Of a stretch of 64,000 nt of DNA, positions 52,545-61,229 are shown piece after piece. Below the pieces are notes generated by a model, which saw only the letters and a program-made list of their open reading frames with translations, was not told where the DNA came from and made no database searches. The position numbers and the translations under genes are program-made. The stretch is from Meridianimarinicoccus zhengii. Its GTDB lineage: Bacteria; Pseudomonadota; Alphaproteobacteria; Rhodobacterales; Rhodobacteraceae. Position 1 is the stretch's first letter. Every line of letters starts with the position of its first letter. Location of the stretch: contig NZ_QDFI01000012.1 of the NCBI RefSeq assembly GCF_003254465.1, positions 17,186 to 81,185 on the forward strand, given 5' to 3'.

Positions 52545-52948
52545 GCCTGACCGGCTGCGGCGCATTGCTGCTCGCGGCCTGCGCGACCTCCGACGACCCG
52601 GCGGACGGGGGGTTTCTGTCCGGTGTGTCCGGCCTGTCGAGCGGCACCTATGACGCGCGCATCGCGGAACGCACCGCCGCCGTAGAGACGGAGCAGGCGC
52701 GTCAAGCCGCCCTGACGGCGGAACTGGCAGCGCTGGAAGGCGAACTGGCAGCGCAGCAGCGCCGCATCATCGAACGCCGCGCGCAGGCCGCAGCGGCGGG
52801 CACGCCGATCCCCGCAGACCTTGATGCCCGCGTGAACGCGACGCTCACCGCCGCGCCGGGCGGCCGGACGGATGACGAACTATTGCAAAACTATCGCAGG
52901 GCGGTGGCGGATGCGCGCGAGCTTGCAAATCTTCTCGCAAATATCTGA
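52526..52948 (+). CDS. Coiled-coil lipoprotein, probable ATC start
   Basis: A 140-residue lipoprotein: signal peptide ending LLLAAC, a Gly/Ser-rich spacer and a coiled coil (AERTAAVETEQARQAALTAELAALEGELAAQQRR, about residues 45-80). The likely start is ATC at 52526, right after GGAGGACCGGCC, overlapping the end of the caspase-like gene. The only conventional alternative is GTG 52493, which lacks a ribosome-binding site and would add eleven residues ahead of the signal peptide. The initiation context almost repeats that of the gene at 50848. It may bind the caspase-like protein or the outer membrane. Confidence 0.7.
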   Translation: MARQTLSLTGCGALLLAACATSDDPADGGFLSGVSGLSSGTYDARIAERTAAVETEQARQAALTAELAALEGELAAQQRRIIERRAQAAAAGTPIPADLDARVNATLTAAPGGRTDDELLQNYRRAVADARELANLLANI

Positions 52949-53059
52949 CCCTTGGTTAACCATGTTTCCATGCCAAAGTGCGCTTGCGCACAGTCGGGAA
53001 AGACAGAACGACGCAAAGACTTGAGCGCCCACGATAGCTGACACGGGGATTGACGTGCC

Positions 53060-54352
53060 ATGACCAACCGACCAGCAAGCACTGGAAACAGGACTCTCAC
53101 GGCGCGGCTCATCGGCGCGGGCCTCCTGTCCGCGGCACTGTTCGCGCCGGTGGCCGCCTTTGCGGCGGACAACTTTTCCCTCACGGTGATCAGCGAAGGC
53201 GTGACCACCACGAATTCGGCGGACACGATCGAAGACTTCGTCGATCTCGGCCTGTCCTCGTCCGGCTTTGTCACCCTGAACCCGGCCTATACCGACACGT
53301 CGATCGCCACGGGCAACCTGAATTTCCGCGGCCTGCCGATGTCCGTCGTGTTTCCCACGTCCGGACCCGAACTCGTCTACTCGATCCCGGAACTCGGGTT
53401 CAGCCGCACGTTCGGGGCACAGGCCACGCGCGACGGCAACGGCGAGGATCTCGAGGATTTCCTGAAAACCAACCAGGAGGGACTCCTGGGAAGAATCCTC
53501 AACTATTTCGTCGAGAACACAGGCGCCGACCCCGTGGCGGGCAACCCTGCCTCGTTGCAGGGCACCATGATCGCGTCGGATTTCGGGGTGGGCACCGGGC
53601 TTGGCGCGGGCAACGGCTCGCGCGGCACAAGTGCGGCCGGCGGCGATGGCGAAGGGCGGCGCAACGTCTATGGCCTTGGCGCGCGCTTCGGGCGGTTCTC
53701 CGTCGATGGCAACGACATCGATACCGTGAACCTGCCGCTGAGCTTCGTGCGCCCGCTTGACGATCCGCGCTATGCGATCATCATCGACGTGCCGCTGACC
53801 TATTCGCGCACCAACGGATCGGAATCGGCGGCGGCCTCGCTCGGTCTCGGGATGCGCGTGCCGATCACCACGCGCTGGACATTGACCCCGATGGTGCGCG
53901 CCGGCGCGACCGGATCGATCGATCTCGGCTCGCTTGCAGCACTTTATTCCGGCAGCCTGTCGTCGTCCTTCCGTTTCGACGTTGGATCGACCGAGGTGAA
54001 TATCGGCAACATGCTGTCCTATATCACCACCAGCGGCGCCACCCAGAGGGTGGACGATTTCGAGATCGACTATGACCTCCAGAACACCGTCACACGCAAC
54101 GGTGTCGGCGTGACCGGCCCGCTGGGCTATGACCTCTTCGGCACCGAAACGACCTGGCAAGCATCGGTGGTGAACACGCAGATCTTCGGCGACGCGGTTT
54201 ATATCGATAACTACACCGATTTCGCCGTGTCCTTCGGCACCGAGGCGTCGCGGAACGGGCTGACCTGGGACGCGATCCGCATCGGGTTCACCTACACGGT
54301 CGGCAACGAGGGCTACCAGGGCGGCCAGATCAATTTCGGCTACCAGTTCTGA
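53060..54352 (+). CDS. Outer-membrane beta-barrel-like protein
   Basis: A 430-residue protein with a signal peptide (ending near VAAFAAD, about residue 35) and a beta-rich mature part of alternating polar and hydrophobic residues (YAIIIDVPLTYSRTNG, ASLGLGMRVPITTRWTLTPMVRAGATG), finishing in INFGYQF, a typical C-terminal Phe beta-signal for Bam insertion. It resembles autotransporter-like barrels but lacks a visible passenger domain. Function unknown. It is preceded by a 111-base gap containing the palindrome GTGCGCTTGCGCAC (52978-52991). It ends convergent with the methyltransferase gene. Confidence 0.75.
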   Translation: MTNRPASTGNRTLTARLIGAGLLSAALFAPVAAFAADNFSLTVISEGVTTTNSADTIEDFVDLGLSSSGFVTLNPAYTDTSIATGNLNFRGLPMSVVFPTSGPELVYSIPELGFSRTFGAQATRDGNGEDLEDFLKTNQEGLLGRILNYFVENTGADPVAGNPASLQGTMIASDFGVGTGLGAGNGSRGTSAAGGDGEGRRNVYGLGARFGRFSVDGNDIDTVNLPLSFVRPLDDPRYAIIIDVPLTYSRTNGSESAAASLGLGMRVPITTRWTLTPMVRAGATGSIDLGSLAALYSGSLSSSFRFDVGSTEVNIGNMLSYITTSGATQRVDDFEIDYDLQNTVTRNGVGVTGPLGYDLFGTETTWQASVVNTQIFGDAVYIDNYTDFAVSFGTEASRNGLTWDAIRIGFTYTVGNEGYQGGQINFGYQF

Positions 54353-54421
54353 CAAAGGTGCCCGCAACGCACCGACGGCCCATGCCGGGCCGGATCAAAG
54401 CCCCTGCGCCCGTTCGGCGGA

Positions 54422-55555
54422 TCACACCCTGATCGGGGTCGCCCGCCGCAAGCCATAGCCATTGGCATGGGACGCCGCGAGGATCGGTTCCCACACCGAT
54501 GTCAATGCGGTCTCGCGGCGGCGCACGAAGGGGCCGATATACTCCGCGTCGCACCGCAACTGGGCGGCTTCCTCGGTGCTTGCATGCGCGACGAACAGGT
54601 TTCCGGCAACATGCGCACAGCCGAGATCCGCGTGCCGGGCCGCAAAGCCGCCATAGGCCGCAATCAGGATCGTACCGGGCCGCACCCCCGCCGCGATGCG
54701 CGCCTCCAGCGCCTTCATCGCGTCCATGTCGCGCATCGGACGGTAGAAATACACAACGTCGTAATCGTCGTAGCCGTCGAACGCCATCGCGTCGCCTTCG
54801 ATGACCCGGCACTGCGCAAGGCCCATGGCCGCGAACAGCGATTGCGCCGTCCGGGCATAGCCGGGGTCGTATTCCAGCCCGTCGGCGCGCGGAAAGAACT
54901 CGATCGCGGTGGCGACCTTCAGCCCTGCCCCGCAGCCGACATCGAGAAACCGCGCGGGCGCCCGCCGCCGCTGCGCAAGGTACAGCCGGTAGGCCGCGTG
55001 CGCGTGTTCCAGGAACGTACTTTGCGCCAGCCCGATATCCGCGTGACAGCCATGGGCGTGGGCGGCCTGCGCCTGCTCTTCGGGATTGATCAGCCGGTGC
55101 AGGCTGTTCAGAAGCGCGTCGCCAACCTCGGCCTGGGTGATCAGCGCTTCGGGCAGCGCGTCGCGCATGACATAAAGCGGGCTGGCCGACGGCGGTGCCT
55201 GCTGCGCAAGAAGCGCGCCGACTTCGTGCCACCGGTTCATATCGCCGCGCAGCCGGTGGGTCCGTGCGCGCAGGGCGTACCAGCGCTGCGGCAGCAAGGC
55301 CGCCCCGCCCTGCGCCGCAGCCCGCGCGCGCGCCTCGGACGCAAGTTCGCCCTCGACCCGGTCGAAGCGCGGCAGCATTGCCATGACCTCGCGCGCGAGG
55401 CCAGTGATCCGGCGCTGGCCCGCCGTGATCCGCGCACTGTCGGTCGGCAAAGGCCGGGCCAGCACCGACGCGATCTCGGCACATTCCCGCGCGATGGCGC
55501 CTTCCAGCCGCGCAAGTTCCTGTTCCAGCGCGTCGATCTGCGTGTCCGCCTGCAT
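54422..55555 (-). CDS. SAM-dependent methyltransferase with N-terminal coiled coil
   Basis: A 377-residue cytosolic protein. Residues 1-75 form a coiled coil (DALEQELARLEGAIAREC), and the second half is a class I methyltransferase with motif I FLDVGCGAGLKVATAIEFF, the acidic strand DGLEYDPGY and VIEGDAMAFDGYDDYDVVYFYRPM. The methyl acceptor is unknown. It is a single gene, convergent with the barrel protein and divergent from the YceI-OmpA gene, so its link to the envelope genes around it is uncertain. Confidence 0.8.
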   Translation of the reverse strand: MQADTQIDALEQELARLEGAIARECAEIASVLARPLPTDSARITAGQRRITGLAREVMAMLPRFDRVEGELASEARARAAAQGGAALLPQRWYALRARTHRLRGDMNRWHEVGALLAQQAPPSASPLYVMRDALPEALITQAEVGDALLNSLHRLINPEEQAQAAHAHGCHADIGLAQSTFLEHAHAAYRLYLAQRRRAPARFLDVGCGAGLKVATAIEFFPRADGLEYDPGYARTAQSLFAAMGLAQCRVIEGDAMAFDGYDDYDVVYFYRPMRDMDAMKALEARIAAGVRPGTILIAAYGGFAARHADLGCAHVAGNLFVAHASTEEAAQLRCDAEYIGPFVRRRETALTSVWEPILAASHANGYGLRRATPIRV

Positions 55556-55712
55556 GTGGCACCCCCGATCCTGCCGAACTGTAACCGAGGTTCACCGGAT
55601 CGCAATTTCTTTGCTGTCCTGTCGCAAGGAATGGCTTCACGCATGACCGTTCCCTTGAAAACGGTGCAGTGCTAGTGTCAGCATGTACAGAGCGCATTGA
55701 ACGGGAGTCATC

Positions 55713-56798
55713 GTGAGCAGCAGCGGCCTTTTCGTCGGCCTTCGGGCACTCGCACGCGCCGGCCTCGTCGCACTTGTCGCGACAGGCATCGGCGCAGGTG
55801 GCGCGGCGGCGCAAGACCCCTTCGCCGGTGGCTGGACCTTGCAGCCGGACGCATCCTCGTTGCAGTTCCAGTCCGTCAAGAACAACAGCGTGGTGGAATC
55901 AAGTACTTTCGCCACCTATACCGGCGAAATCGCTGAGGACGGGACGGCAACCGTCACGATCGCGCTGGATTCCGTGGACACCAAGATCGACCTGCGCAAC
56001 GTACGCATGCGCTTCCTGCTGTTCGAAACCTTCCAGTTTCCCGAAGCGGTGGTGACCGCGCGCATCGACCCGGCGCTGGTCGCGGACCTGGCACAGCTCC
56101 GGCGCAAGACTGTACCGCTGACCTTCACGCTGGCCCTGCACGGCGTCGCGCAGGAGCTGACAGCTGATGTCGCGGTCACACTGATCACCGGCGATCTGGT
56201 TTCGGTCGCATCGAGCGGACCGGTCCCCGTCGCCACAGCACTCTTCAATCTCGACGACGGCGTGACGAAGCTCGAAGAGGCCGCAAAGGTCGATATCGTG
56301 CCCTCCGCATCCGTGACCTTCGATTTCGTCTTCGCACGCAACGCGGGCGCCCCGCAGGCCGTCGCCGCGGCAGCGCCCGCCGCCCCGGCCCCGGTGCGCA
56401 CGGCGCTGGAACCCGAAGGGAATTTCGACCTCGAGGCCTGCAAGGGCCGGTTCGAGATCCTGTCCCGCACCGACAACATCAATTTCGCCTCCGGAAGTGC
56501 AGCACTCGATCCACAAAGCGCGTTCCTGCTCGACAGTATCGCCGATATCGTGGCGCGCTGCCCGGGCCTGCGCATCGTCGTGGCCGGCCACACCGATTCC
56601 GACGGACCTGAGGCGACGAACCGGTGGCTGTCGCAGCAGCGTGCCGCGTCTGTAGTCGATTACCTTGTGTCGCACGGCGTGGGCGAAGGGCGGATCACAA
56701 GCGTCGGATACGGGGAAAGCCGCCCGCTCGTGCCCAACGACTCCCCGCGCAACAAGCAACGCAACCGCCGGATCGAATTCGCGGTGGCCGATGGCTGA
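55713..56798 (+). CDS. YceI-like/OmpA fusion protein
   Basis: A 361-residue secreted protein with a signal peptide (ending GGAAAQ, about residue 34), an N-terminal YceI-like lipocalin domain (WTLQPDASSLQFQSVKNNSVVESSTFATYTGEI, VDTKIDLRNVRMRFLLFETFQFPEAVVTA) and a C-terminal OmpA peptidoglycan-binding domain (INFASGSAALDP, VVAGHTDSDG, NRRIEFAV). YceI proteins bind isoprenoid-like lipids; here the domain would be tethered to the cell wall. The GTG at 55713 follows GGGAG. Its stop overlaps the start of the second caspase-like gene at 56791, so the two are coupled. Confidence 0.82.
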   Translation: MSSSGLFVGLRALARAGLVALVATGIGAGGAAAQDPFAGGWTLQPDASSLQFQSVKNNSVVESSTFATYTGEIAEDGTATVTIALDSVDTKIDLRNVRMRFLLFETFQFPEAVVTARIDPALVADLAQLRRKTVPLTFTLALHGVAQELTADVAVTLITGDLVSVASSGPVPVATALFNLDDGVTKLEEAAKVDIVPSASVTFDFVFARNAGAPQAVAAAAPAAPAPVRTALEPEGNFDLEACKGRFEILSRTDNINFASGSAALDPQSAFLLDSIADIVARCPGLRIVVAGHTDSDGPEATNRWLSQQRAASVVDYLVSHGVGEGRITSVGYGESRPLVPNDSPRNKQRNRRIEFAVADG

Positions 56799-58365
56799 TC
56801 TGCGCATGCGAATTCTTCCGGCCCTCGCGGTGCTGTTCGCCGGTCTGACCGCCGCCGCAGCGGCCGCGCAGGATGCGGCACAGCGCATCGCCCTGATCGT
56901 GGGCAACAGCGCCTACCAGGGTGTCACGCAACTGGACAATCCCGCCACCGACGCGCGCGACATGGCTGCGACGCTGCGCGAAACCGGTTTCGACGTCACG
57001 CTGCTGCTGGATGCGGATCAGCGAGCGCTGAACACCGCCATCGCCCAGTTCGGCCGGGACCTGCGCGATGCCGGGCGCGATGCCACGGGCCTGTTCTACT
57101 ATGCCGGACACGGTGTGCAGTCCTTCGGGACCAACTTCCTTGTACCCGTGGACGCGGCGCTGAAGAATGCTGCGGACCTCAGCCTCGTGGGGGTCCCGGC
57201 CGAGGCCGTGCTGCGCCAGATGCAGTCCGCGCGCAACACCACCAATATCGTCATCCTCGACGCCTGCCGCGACAATCCGTTCGACGCGGTGCCAGACATG
57301 AACGACAACGGGCTAGCGGAAATGAAGGCGCCCACCGGGACCTATCTTGCCTATTCGACGGCGCCGGGATCTGTCGCGCTTGACGGGCTCGACGGGAACA
57401 GCCCCTTCACCAAGGCGCTGCTCACGCATATCCCGCGCCCCGGCCTGCCGATCGAGCAGTTGTTCAAGCAGGTCCGCGTGGATGTGCTGGAAGAAACGGG
57501 CGGGCGGCAGGTGCCATGGGACGCATCCTCGCTCACCAACGCGTTCGCCTTCGTGCCCGACGAACCGGCGCCGCCGCCGAAATCCGATGCGGAACTCGCC
57601 TGGGATGCGGTGCGCGACACGGGCGATCCGCTGCAGATCCTTCTGTTCCTGCGGGCGTTTCCCGATAGCCCGTTCGCCGGCGCCGCGCGCGAGATGATCA
57701 ACGCGCTGATGGTCGCCGAGCTTTCACCGCCCGCTCCGTCGGCCGAGGCCGCGGCGCCACCGGCACCTGCCCCCGCGCAGCCGCAATCGGTCAGCCCGTC
57801 GGCCACGCCCCCGCCGACCGCCCCGCAAGACGCGGAGCGCGAGCTGATCGAAACCGCGCGCACCTCCGGGGCCGCGGCCGATTACCAGGCCTATCTCGAT
57901 GCCTTTCCCGCCGGGACCTATGCCGAACTGGCGGCATTCGAACTTGCGCTGTTGCGGGAGAAGGCGGCGGAGGACGCTGGCGACACCGTCATCGCCGCGC
58001 TGCCGAACGGGGACCGCGCGCTCCAGATCGCACCCGACGCGGCTGACGCGCCGCCTGGTCTCGTCGCACCGACCGGTCTCGTGACGTTCGACGGCCCGCT
58101 CGAAACCGGCGGGCCCGGCATCGCGGGCGAAAGCATCGCCACGTTGATCGAGGGCAGCCCGACCTTTCCTCCCATCGAAGGATTGCCCGAATCGCTGTGG
58201 AAGGATGCGACCTGTGCCTCGTGCCACCAGTGGACGCCTGATGCGCTGTGCACACAGGCCAAGACCTACCTTGGCCAGAACGCGCCCGCGCTGGCCAAGT
58301 CGCATCCGCTGGGCGGCGGGCTCAAGCACAATCTTCGCTACTGGGCCGAAGGCGGCTGCCAGTAG
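56791..58365 (+). CDS. Secreted caspase-fold (C14) protein 2 with C-terminal CXXCH motif
   Basis: A 524-residue secreted protein with a signal peptide (LPALAVLFAGLTAAAAAAQ), a caspase-like domain with His107 (YAGHGVQ) and Cys159 (DACRDNP), a Pro/Ala-rich linker with a short repeat-like helical region, and a C-terminal segment containing CASCH (Cys475-His479), the c-type haem attachment pattern. The tail also has Cys486 and a final Cys, so disulfides or metal binding are alternatives. It is translationally coupled to the YceI-OmpA gene. Confidence 0.85.
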   Translation: MADLRMRILPALAVLFAGLTAAAAAAQDAAQRIALIVGNSAYQGVTQLDNPATDARDMAATLRETGFDVTLLLDADQRALNTAIAQFGRDLRDAGRDATGLFYYAGHGVQSFGTNFLVPVDAALKNAADLSLVGVPAEAVLRQMQSARNTTNIVILDACRDNPFDAVPDMNDNGLAEMKAPTGTYLAYSTAPGSVALDGLDGNSPFTKALLTHIPRPGLPIEQLFKQVRVDVLEETGGRQVPWDASSLTNAFAFVPDEPAPPPKSDAELAWDAVRDTGDPLQILLFLRAFPDSPFAGAAREMINALMVAELSPPAPSAEAAAPPAPAPAQPQSVSPSATPPPTAPQDAERELIETARTSGAAADYQAYLDAFPAGTYAELAAFELALLREKAAEDAGDTVIAALPNGDRALQIAPDAADAPPGLVAPTGLVTFDGPLETGGPGIAGESIATLIEGSPTFPPIEGLPESLWKDATCASCHQWTPDALCTQAKTYLGQNAPALAKSHPLGGGLKHNLRYWAEGGCQ

Positions 58366-58473
58366 GCGCCGGGCCTGACACCCGCACCGCTGCCGAGACA
58401 AGCCGGCGCTGTACGCTCGACCGGACAGTCAGCGCGTCGTAGCTGACCGGCAGTCCGGGCGAGGCGCGCCCGC

Positions 58474-60378
58474 CTAGCGCGCCCGCGTGGAGACGAAGAA
58501 ATACACCCATTCGCCCTTGAAATCCGGATGCGCCGCGCGCGCCTGCGCGACCCGCGCGCGCAGGAAATCGAGATAGGGGCCCGCAGGTTCGCGCACCGGG
58601 CGCAAGCCATCGTATAGCGGCACGGATGCCGCGAAGGCGACCATGATCTCCTGCCCGAACGGCGGGCCTACCCGGATGTCCAGCGCCGGCTGCCCCGCCG
58701 CGCCCTGACCAACCACGAGTTTTTCCTTGGCGTCGATCCGGGCCAGCGGCACGATCTCGTTCGGTTGCAGATGCAGGACCATCCCCTCTGCATCGAAATA
58801 GTCGATGTAGAAATACGCCGGGTAATCCGGCCCCGTCAGATCGAAGAACAGCCGGTCGCCATCGATGAAGCTGTAGACCCGGGCATGGGCGGTCGGTCCG
58901 ACGATGCGCGGATCACGGGTCTGTTCGCGCGATTGCGCCAGCCCGACCGACGCGATCCCGGACAGAGCCCCGCAGGTCGGACGCGGCAGCACCAGCATGT
59001 TGTCGGCCAGCGGGATCGATGCGCCGACCTGCGCACGCAGCGCGGCCAGCACCGGGGCGCGCAGGCCCTCTTCCGGAATGTGACCGCGCAGTTCGAGCTG
59101 GCCGGTTTCGGGGGCGAAGGCCGTCTGCAACCGGGCGCAGGGAACCGATTCCAGAATGCCGGAAATGCCGTCGCGCACCGTGCTTTCGCCCTGCCCGCCA
59201 TCGCTCGGGCGCAGGAAGGACTGGATGGCGGCCAGCGAAACCGGGTCCATCGCCCCCTCGCCTCCGTCACCGCTCCAGGCCAGCGCAGCGGTCACGCGCT
59301 CCGTTTCGGGTGCGGATTGCGCGGCCGGGGCGGCAAGGCTGCCGAGGACACGCGGGACCATGGCGTCCCCGCCCGGATCGCGCGCATCCAGCGGCTGTCC
59401 ATCGCCGGGTGCCGGGCGCGCCGCCTCCGCTGCCAGCGCCGCGTCCATGGGCACGGGAACCGCTTCGGGCGGGCGCGCGGCGACCGGGGCAGGACGCGAA
59501 AGCCCGGCCAACGCGAGGACCAAGCCTGAGTCGGAGGCCGCCACCAAAGGTGCCGCCGCGCCCGCCGCGATCCGCAACGGCTGTGCCTCCGTCCCCGCCG
59601 CACTCTCAACGACAGCGATCCGCATGGGCCGGGGCGTGTCCGCCGCGACCGGCACATCGTCCCGGACCGAGACAGATATGGCAATCCGGCCTGGCGCGGG
59701 TGCGGCGTCGACCCGGCTGCCCTCAGCGACCGCCGCACCCAGCCGGGCCCCTTGCGCGGACGCCACCGGGGCGGACACACCACCCGGCGACACGGTGGCG
59801 GCCTGCGTCGAACCTTCGGCAACGGTCTGTGCCTGCACGGGGGACGGATCAGCCGGACGCGCCCTCACCGCCGCAGGTGCTTCGGCGGGCACCAACGGCT
59901 GCCCGACCGGACTCGCGGGCGCCGCCCGGTCGGGCACAAGGTCTGCGGGCGCCACCGCGGCACCGACGGAAGCCCCCTGTTCAACGGGGGCAAGGACTTC
60001 ACCCGCCAGCGCGCCCAGTTCCGTGACCGCCTGCCCCGGCTCTGCCCGCGGCGTCAGCGTGACCCCCGCCGGAGCGAGTGCCGTGGCACCGGACGTATCG
60101 AGTTCGGCCGGACGGGCACGGGACACGGGCACCGCCGCGCCGTCCATCCGCGTGCCTTCCGGCGACGGCGCGTCCGGGCGTTCGGACTTGGGGGTCGCGG
60201 GCGGCGCCGTTTGGCTTTCCACCGCCTGCGTGGATATCGCGAGCCGCGTGCGCGGGGTCTCCTGCGGGGCGGTCGGCGCCGGGTCCACGGCCAGCGCCAG
60301 CACGCCCACCAGCACCCCATGCGCCAGCACCGACACAAGGACCGCCACGGGCCAGAGACGCGCGCGCCGCCGCATCAC
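58474..60378 (-). CDS. TonB-position protein with PpkA-like C-terminal module
   Basis: A 634-residue protein with an N-terminal transmembrane helix (VAVLVSVLAHGVLVGVLALAV, His included, as in TonB/TolA), a low-complexity Ala/Pro linker to about residue 400, and a C-terminal module of about 230 residues: BON-like region, then FYIDYFDAEGMVLHLQPN and YDGLRP. That module, not a TonB domain, matches the periplasmic end of PpkA. It follows exbB-exbD-exbD in one operon (4-base overlap), so it should be the energised partner of that motor. Function unknown. Confidence 0.78.
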   Translation of the reverse strand: MMRRRARLWPVAVLVSVLAHGVLVGVLALAVDPAPTAPQETPRTRLAISTQAVESQTAPPATPKSERPDAPSPEGTRMDGAAVPVSRARPAELDTSGATALAPAGVTLTPRAEPGQAVTELGALAGEVLAPVEQGASVGAAVAPADLVPDRAAPASPVGQPLVPAEAPAAVRARPADPSPVQAQTVAEGSTQAATVSPGGVSAPVASAQGARLGAAVAEGSRVDAAPAPGRIAISVSVRDDVPVAADTPRPMRIAVVESAAGTEAQPLRIAAGAAAPLVAASDSGLVLALAGLSRPAPVAARPPEAVPVPMDAALAAEAARPAPGDGQPLDARDPGGDAMVPRVLGSLAAPAAQSAPETERVTAALAWSGDGGEGAMDPVSLAAIQSFLRPSDGGQGESTVRDGISGILESVPCARLQTAFAPETGQLELRGHIPEEGLRAPVLAALRAQVGASIPLADNMLVLPRPTCGALSGIASVGLAQSREQTRDPRIVGPTAHARVYSFIDGDRLFFDLTGPDYPAYFYIDYFDAEGMVLHLQPNEIVPLARIDAKEKLVVGQGAAGQPALDIRVGPPFGQEIMVAFAASVPLYDGLRPVREPAGPYLDFLRARVAQARAAHPDFKGEWVYFFVSTRAR

Positions 60379-60779
60379 GGGACCCCGGGCGTGACCACGA
60401 GCACGACCTCGCGCGCGCCCAACGCCTCGATCTCCGCGGCCAGCGGCAGGAAACGGTGCAGCGGGGCTGCGCCATGGGCGTTGACCCGCACCCGCAGGTC
60501 CGGCGCATCGCGCAGCCGCGTCCGCAACGCGTCGAGCACGGCAGCCTCGGGCATGGCGGCACCGTCGAGTGCAAGCGTGCCGTCGGCAGCCACAGCCACG
60601 GTCGCCCCGCCGCCGGGAAGATCGGTTCCGCCGTCCGAAAGGGGTGGCAGCACCTCGAACGGGGCGGTGGCATCCATGCGGCCGATCAGCAGGAAGAATA
60701 CGAGCAGGAAGAACACCACGTCGATCAGCGCGACGATGGTTTCAGGCGCGGCGCGCCGCGGACGCCGGACCAGCCTCAT
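60375..60779 (-). CDS. exbD: ExbD/TolR-family protein 2
   Basis: A 134-residue inner-membrane protein with one transmembrane helix (ETIVALIDVVFFLLVFFLLIG) carrying the proton-conducting Asp20, followed by a small periplasmic domain (ATVAVAADGTLALDG, DLRVRVNAHGAAPLHRFLPLA). With ExbB it forms the proton-driven motor. It overlaps both neighbours by 4 bases. The two ExbD copies probably form a hetero-dimer. Confidence 0.9.
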   Translation of the reverse strand: MRLVRRPRRAAPETIVALIDVVFFLLVFFLLIGRMDATAPFEVLPPLSDGGTDLPGGGATVAVAADGTLALDGAAMPEAAVLDALRTRLRDAPDLRVRVNAHGAAPLHRFLPLAAEIEALGAREVVLVVTPGVP

Positions 60780-61201
60780 GGCCGCACCTCCACCCGGAGG
60801 ATGCGCATCGCTGACGGCCCGGCCCGCGTGATCGCGTCAATCACACGCACCAGCGCCTGCACATCGGCCTGCCCCGATGGCAGGACAAGCACCTCGGCAC
60901 CGCGCAGGTCCGGCGCGCGCAAGGCCGCGGTCAGCGCGTCCGCATCCAGCGCGCGCCCGCGCAGGTAACTGCGCCCGTCCGCGCCAAGGCGCACCATGAC
61001 CGGGCTGCCGGGCGCCGCCACGGCGGCCCCTTGCACGACATCCGGCGCTGGGGCGTCCGGCGCGCGCTCGGCCATGGGGATCATGTCGAGATCGAGAAAA
61101 GTGGACGTGACCATGAAGAACACCAGCATGATCATCAGAACGTCGACCATCGCCACCAGCGAGATCACCGCCCCCTGTCGCTGTCTGCGCGTGATCTGCA
61201 T
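60776..61201 (-). CDS. exbD: ExbD/TolR-family protein 1
   Basis: A 141-residue inner-membrane protein with the transmembrane helix VISLVAMVDVLMIMLVFFMV, in which Asp20 matches the essential proton-channel aspartate. The periplasmic domain (PVMVRLGADGRSYLRGRALD, ADVQALVRVIDAI) has the usual ExbD fold pattern. It starts 28 bases after exbB. The two ExbD proteins in the operon are clearly related but diverged. Confidence 0.9.
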   Translation of the reverse strand: MQITRRQRQGAVISLVAMVDVLMIMLVFFMVTSTFLDLDMIPMAERAPDAPAPDVVQGAAVAAPGSPVMVRLGADGRSYLRGRALDADALTAALRAPDLRGAEVLVLPSGQADVQALVRVIDAITRAGPSAMRILRVEVRP

Positions 61202-61229
61202 GCTGCGCGGTCCCTTCCTGTCCGGCGCG

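Noticed and set aside
52954..52991. GGTTAACC and GTGCGCTTGCGCAC palindromes as regulator sites
   Set aside because: Both are short; GTTAACC-type sequences are frequent before alphaproteobacterial genes, and no regulator gene is adjacent.
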